Below are positions 54,174 through 57,731 of a DNA stretch of 57,731 bases, in pieces. Under the pieces are notes generated by a model that saw only the letters and a program-made list of their open reading frames with translations, was not told where the DNA came from and made no database searches. The DNA is from Porphyra umbilicalis (Eukaryota; Rhodophyta; Bangiophyceae; Bangiales; Bangiaceae), in contig KV919168.1 in assembly GCA_002049455.2 (NCBI GenBank), forward strand, positions 1-57,731, written 5' to 3'. Each line of letters starts with the position of its first letter. The first letter of the stretch is position 1. A program made the translations under genes and the position numbers.

Positions 54174-55757
54174 GCCCAGGGCGCGCGGGCGCCCGTCTCC
54201 TTGGCTCTACTGGAGCAGATCTTGGACATGATCGAGGTCTTCTGGCTGCCGGTGTTTTAGGACCCTCACGTGGTGGAGAGCGCTCCCTCCACCCAAGTGC
54301 TGAGCATGCTGTACCGGTACGTCGAGAGCATAGACGGCATGATGGCGGCGTCTGGTTCCCTCCTAGCGCTCAAACCCGCGTCAACCGCAACCGCACGCAA
54401 CTCGCTCGACCTTGGTCATCCTCTGACTACCTTGGACGACGAGCTGGTCGCGCCTGCCGGCGAAGGGGCGACCGGTGGAGGGACCGGCGGCGAAGTGGCG
54501 GATGGCGGAGGGACGCGCAGGGAAGGGGCGGGGGTCCGAGGACGCGTGATCGGAACGCTGGGGGATGGGAGAGTAGGATGTAGACATGCTGCCACTCGGG
54601 TGGCAACCGGCAGCGACAAAGCCGCAGCAGGCGGTACCACTCTCGTAGCCGGTGGCGCCCCCATTGGCGACGTCGCGGCAAAAGCGGCGACGGCTTCTCA
54701 AGCCGCGTCCGCAGACTTTGCTCTGGCTCAAGCGGCTGCTGCAGCGGTGTTGGAGGCCGAAGACGACGTGGACCATGCCAAAGACACGGCCGCCGGAGCT
54801 GGGGCCTTCGGTGCGACCGTGGGCAGCGGCGTGGTCAGAAGGGGTGGTGGTGTGGTTGTGAGTGGTGGTGGTGTTGCTTTGGGCGGCGGTGCCTTGCCGG
54901 GGGGCGATGCGTCACTCTCTGTGCTGGGTGGCGCGCCGCGGCCTGCTGGCCCTGTCGACAGCGGAGACGACGTCGATCACGACGACTCTGGCGACTCGGG
55001 TGACTCAAGCAGCTCTTCAATTTCTGCCTCGGAGGGAGCGTCAGACGCTACGCGGTGTCGCGTTGGCAAGCCGAAGAAGAAGCACGCCGGCGGCCGGCCC
55101 AAGAAGCGGCAGCGCTGGCATCGCCTAGCCCCGGTGATGCACCACGCACCGGCGAGCCACATCCAGACGTCTGACGCCAAGGACTTGCAGCGAGCCATGG
55201 TTGACGCGTCCACCAACCGCCTAACGCGTCGACGTTGGGCCCTAGTTAAGGGAACAGCGGCCGTTGCGGGCGGGATGTCCACAAGGCGGTTGCGGCTCTG
55301 CCTTCCGTGGTGGCCGCGGAAGGCTACCAAGGACGCGCCGTGGCCGTTGGGCGTTGTTGTCAGCAGGGAACTCATCTTTTTGGACTGCGCCAAGGAGTCG
55401 TCTACTGCCAACACAGCGACGGTAACAGCGGTCCTTCCCAAGATCACTCTCAAGCGCAAAGCGACAGCCACGCAGCGGCTGGCAGAGTTTCTTATCCTGC
55501 TTGAAAAGTCGCTGGCGGCGCGCGCGGAAAATGGCAAAGTACATTTACGGCAGTTTCAGGTTGACGAGGATGGAGGGCAAGGCGTGCGCGCCCATGCTCA
55601 GGGGGCTTAGTGGGCTACGGACGGCTTTGCGCATTGCGCCGTCGCCTACAACGCTTGCAACCCTGCAGGCGGCTCCGAGGCGACCCGGCTGACGCGTTTG
55701 AGAAGGGAGGCGAAGACAAGGTTAATGCATCAAGCGCTTGCACAGCCAACGATTTAA
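54174..55757 (+). CDS. unknown protein with AT-hook-like motif and two internal TAG codons
   Basis: One frame reads protein-like from after a TAG at 54,171 to TAA 55,757, interrupted by TAG at 54,258 and 55,608. Text: LALLEQILDMIEVFWLPVF, TAG, DPHVVESAPSTQVLSMLYRY, VESIDGMMAASGSLLAL; then Gly/Ala-rich linkers, an acidic Asp/Ser run (DSGDDVDHDDSGDSGDSSSS), a basic GKPKKKHAGGRPKKRQRW segment containing GRPKK as in AT-hooks, RLAEFLILLEKSLAARAENG, then TAG, WATDGFAHCAVAYNACNPAG and TRLTRLRREAKTRLMHQALA. TTTTAG at 54,255-54,260 could be a 3' splice site, which would remove the first TAG. Family not recognised; chromatin or DNA association is suggested only by the basic motif. Confidence 0.5.
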
Positions 55758-56572
55758 GGCGGCGGGAGGATGTTGGCGGGGTGGCCGCGGAGGCGGACGG
55801 TGCGGCAGCTGCCTCGACAACCGGAGTACGCGGATGCTTCGTCGACAAGCGCCGGCGGTCGACAGCGGACCGTGCATCGGGCCCGACATCAAGGAGCGGG
55901 GAAAAAGCGTCGCCGAAGGACGCACTGCAAGCTACCGTTGTTGCCGCTGCACTTCCAGCAGGAGGAAAGCGCGCGCTCACCCGTGCTGCTTCGGCGGCCG
56001 CGGCCGCTGCTGTTGCTGTTCCTGCTCTCTCGGGGGCGGTCGCCCCTGAGGCTACTGGTCCGATGGTCGCAACCAGGAGGTCAATGCGACGTCTGCGCGC
56101 CGCCGAACTCGCGGCTGCTGGCCTGGAGGTTGCCAATCCCTCTCCGGCCATTACCCGCAAGCGGGCCGCGGCCATCGAGGCTGGTGCTGCATCTTCCCTA
56201 CCCCGCAAGCTGTCCCGCCGGCTGGCGGACCGCCTCATCTCGACGGCAGATGACTCCATCGGCCCAAGTACAACCAAGTGGTCGTCAACGGAGCTTCCTT
56301 CTGAGGCCGTCCCCAACTCGACAACATGCACGCTCATGTCGGAACTGGACGTGCCTGTTGATACGGGGCGGCTAGGAAAAGACATGCACTCTTTCTTCGG
56401 AGGGCGGATTGACCGGGACGTGGTCGCCGTCACAATCACGGCGGCCTTGAACAAGAACCCCTACCCGTACGGCTCCCGGTACCCTCTCCCTGGCACTTGT
56501 AAGAGGGTGGTATGTATCAGTTCGCTCGTTGGCACTGTGATAGTGTGGCCGATAAGCGGCCTTACATATTAG
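55758..56572 (+). CDS. unknown Ala/Arg-rich protein fragment, possibly the continuation of the previous gene
   Basis: Open in the +2-shifted frame up to TAG 56,572. Contains VATRRSMRRLRAAELAAAGL, ITRKRAAAIEAGAASSLPRK, LSRRLADRLISTADDSIGPS and a less biased end (MSELDVPVDTGRLGKDMHSF, FGGRIDRDVVAVTITAALNK). No ATG start of its own is evident, so it may be a 3' exon or frameshifted end of the gene ending at 55,757. The opposite strand is also open but reads less like protein. Confidence 0.4.
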
Positions 56573-57731
56573 GGCTGTTAACATAAGGCTCTTTACAAGG
56601 CTTATATCTTGAAAGGCCATTTAAGCGGGAAAAAACGTCGAGCTGTTAACTTAGGACGCAATAACAGCAGAAGACACTTCTCAGAAGTACACCATTTTCT
56701 GTGACGGATCGCAACAACAATACGTGATCTCCAGTGCACGTCGGTGCAGATCGTGCACCTTATTCCCGAAATGTGCAGATGATAACAGGACATACTTCTT
56801 CCCAGAGCACCCCGCCGCCGCCGACGCGCCGCGCATGCCGCCACGCCACGCGTGCCGCCGCCGCCGTGTTTGTCACGACACGGCGGCGGCGGCAGCGGCT
56901 ACAGCGGCGGCAGCACGCCGCGCGCAGCCGCGCCGCAGTGGCGCCGTCGGCGTGGCGCGGCGGCGACCGGCGCGCCGCCGCCCGCGCAACACGCGCACCC
57001 GTCCCCCCCACCACCGACCAACGCGCCTCCCTTGCCGCCGCCGCGCCCTGCCGCCGCGGCTAACGGGGGGCGGGACCGCCCGAATGTGGCGGGCGGGCCA
57101 GGACAGCTAGCCGCCGGGCTCCCCAGTGTGGGGCCCGGGTGTTGCCCCGGTCCTCGCCAGCGTGGCTGCCCCGGATCGTGGGGGCGCCCCCGCCGGGGCA
57201 AGGGGGTACGCGCCGTCGCCGTACGGCGGACAGGGCAGCGGGGGCCAGGGGTGTTGCCGCGTGGCCGTGGCGGGCCCGCTAACCGTTCCCGGTGGGCCAA
57301 CAGGGGGGCGGGTGCCCAGTATGGCATCCCCCCCGCCCCCCCACCTGGGGGGCTGTCGTGCGGGCCCCCCTACCCCGTGGAGAGTCGTCCAGGGGGAGTG
57401 GCCCGCGGGGTGGGGCTGAGGGGGCCCGGGGTAAGGGCCCCTGTCCCCACACAGGGGCTCATAAAAAGGCGGTAGGCGGGGGACAGACGGGGACGCCGTC
57501 CACTGCCGACCGTCACCGTCCCCTCCTCCACCGCTACTCGAGTTGAGAGCCTCCCCCGCGTCCATCTGTGCGCGGGGCACCCCCCTCCCCCTCGCCGTCC
57601 CCCTTACCCGGGCGCGGCGGCTATGGCCTCCTTGCGGTCGACGGCAGTGGCGCCGACCGAGGAGATGGCTTCTCCAAGTGCGGGGCGCGCCACGCTGGCG
57701 CCAAGTGGGACGCCGGCGTCGGCTACGGCCA
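56573..57731. other. terminal GC-rich low-complexity region
   Basis: Pro/Gly-rich frames on both strands (for example 57,107-57,580 minus, PYGDGAYPLAPAGAPP) with no domain. The window ends inside it. Confidence 0.4.

Noticed and set aside
34742..55757. Reassigned stop codons in this genome
   Set aside because: RPL13A ends with TGA, the transposase with TAA and ORF1 with TAG at the family-expected places, so all three act as stops.
57107..57580. Pro/Gly-rich minus-strand protein at the window end
   Set aside because: The opposite strand gives an equally open frame and no domain is visible; it cannot be told from composition.

Overview
The window looks like GC-rich nuclear DNA of a eukaryote, most plausibly a red alga of the Porphyra/Pyropia type. 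That assignment is inference, based on: an intronless cytosolic ribosomal protein gene (RPL13A/uL13); plant-type PIF/Harbinger transposons with a DDE transposase plus a Myb/SANT-like partner; an NB-ARC/TPR gene of the kind expanded in algae; very high GC; and GCCGCCGGC-based minisatellites. No organelle, bacterial or viral genes were recognised. Real coding content is sparse. Most long open frames are by-products of the GC-rich, stop-poor sequence.

Layout. 1-3.87 kb: no gene recognised, two related short hairpin elements. 3.87-6.55 kb (-): a frameshifted NB-ARC/TPR (STAND NTPase) gene. 6.97-33.6 kb: three related Harbinger elements. Copy A (6,970-16,353) has both ends but is decayed. Copy B (16,357 to about 22,345) is truncated and lacks the transposase. 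Copy C (25,479-33,614) is complete with an uninterrupted transposase and TAA target duplications. A and B abut head to head with only TTA between them, forming a palindrome. C sits inside one arm of an older long fold-back element. Each Harbinger copy carries a plus/minus convergent pair of genes: ORF1 (basic N terminus, long W/G/R-rich tandem repeat, SANT-like domain) and a DDE transposase with an unusual Gly/Ala-rich repeat tail.

34.7-36.4 kb (-): a frame-conserved but nonsense-interrupted unknown gene. 37.5-46.7 kb: small TIR elements, including a 970-bp element with perfect 38-bp inverted repeats and a 724-bp TA-flanked pogo/Tc1-like element carrying a protein tail that is repeated at 40.7 kb. 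46.8-52.2 kb: a 1.41-kb inverted duplication carrying two RPL13A copies, one intact (51,540-52,136, -) and one broken just after its start codon, with two hairpin elements at the inner breakpoint. 52,542-53,532: a hAT-type element with a perfect 8-bp target duplication. 54.1-56.6 kb (+): one or two unknown proteins with internal TAG codons in otherwise protein-like sequence. The last 1 kb is low-complexity GC-rich sequence.

Taken together this is a transposon nest around few host genes. RPL13A is the only clearly functional host gene; the intact Harbinger C transposase and its SANT partner are the only complete-looking mobile-element genes.
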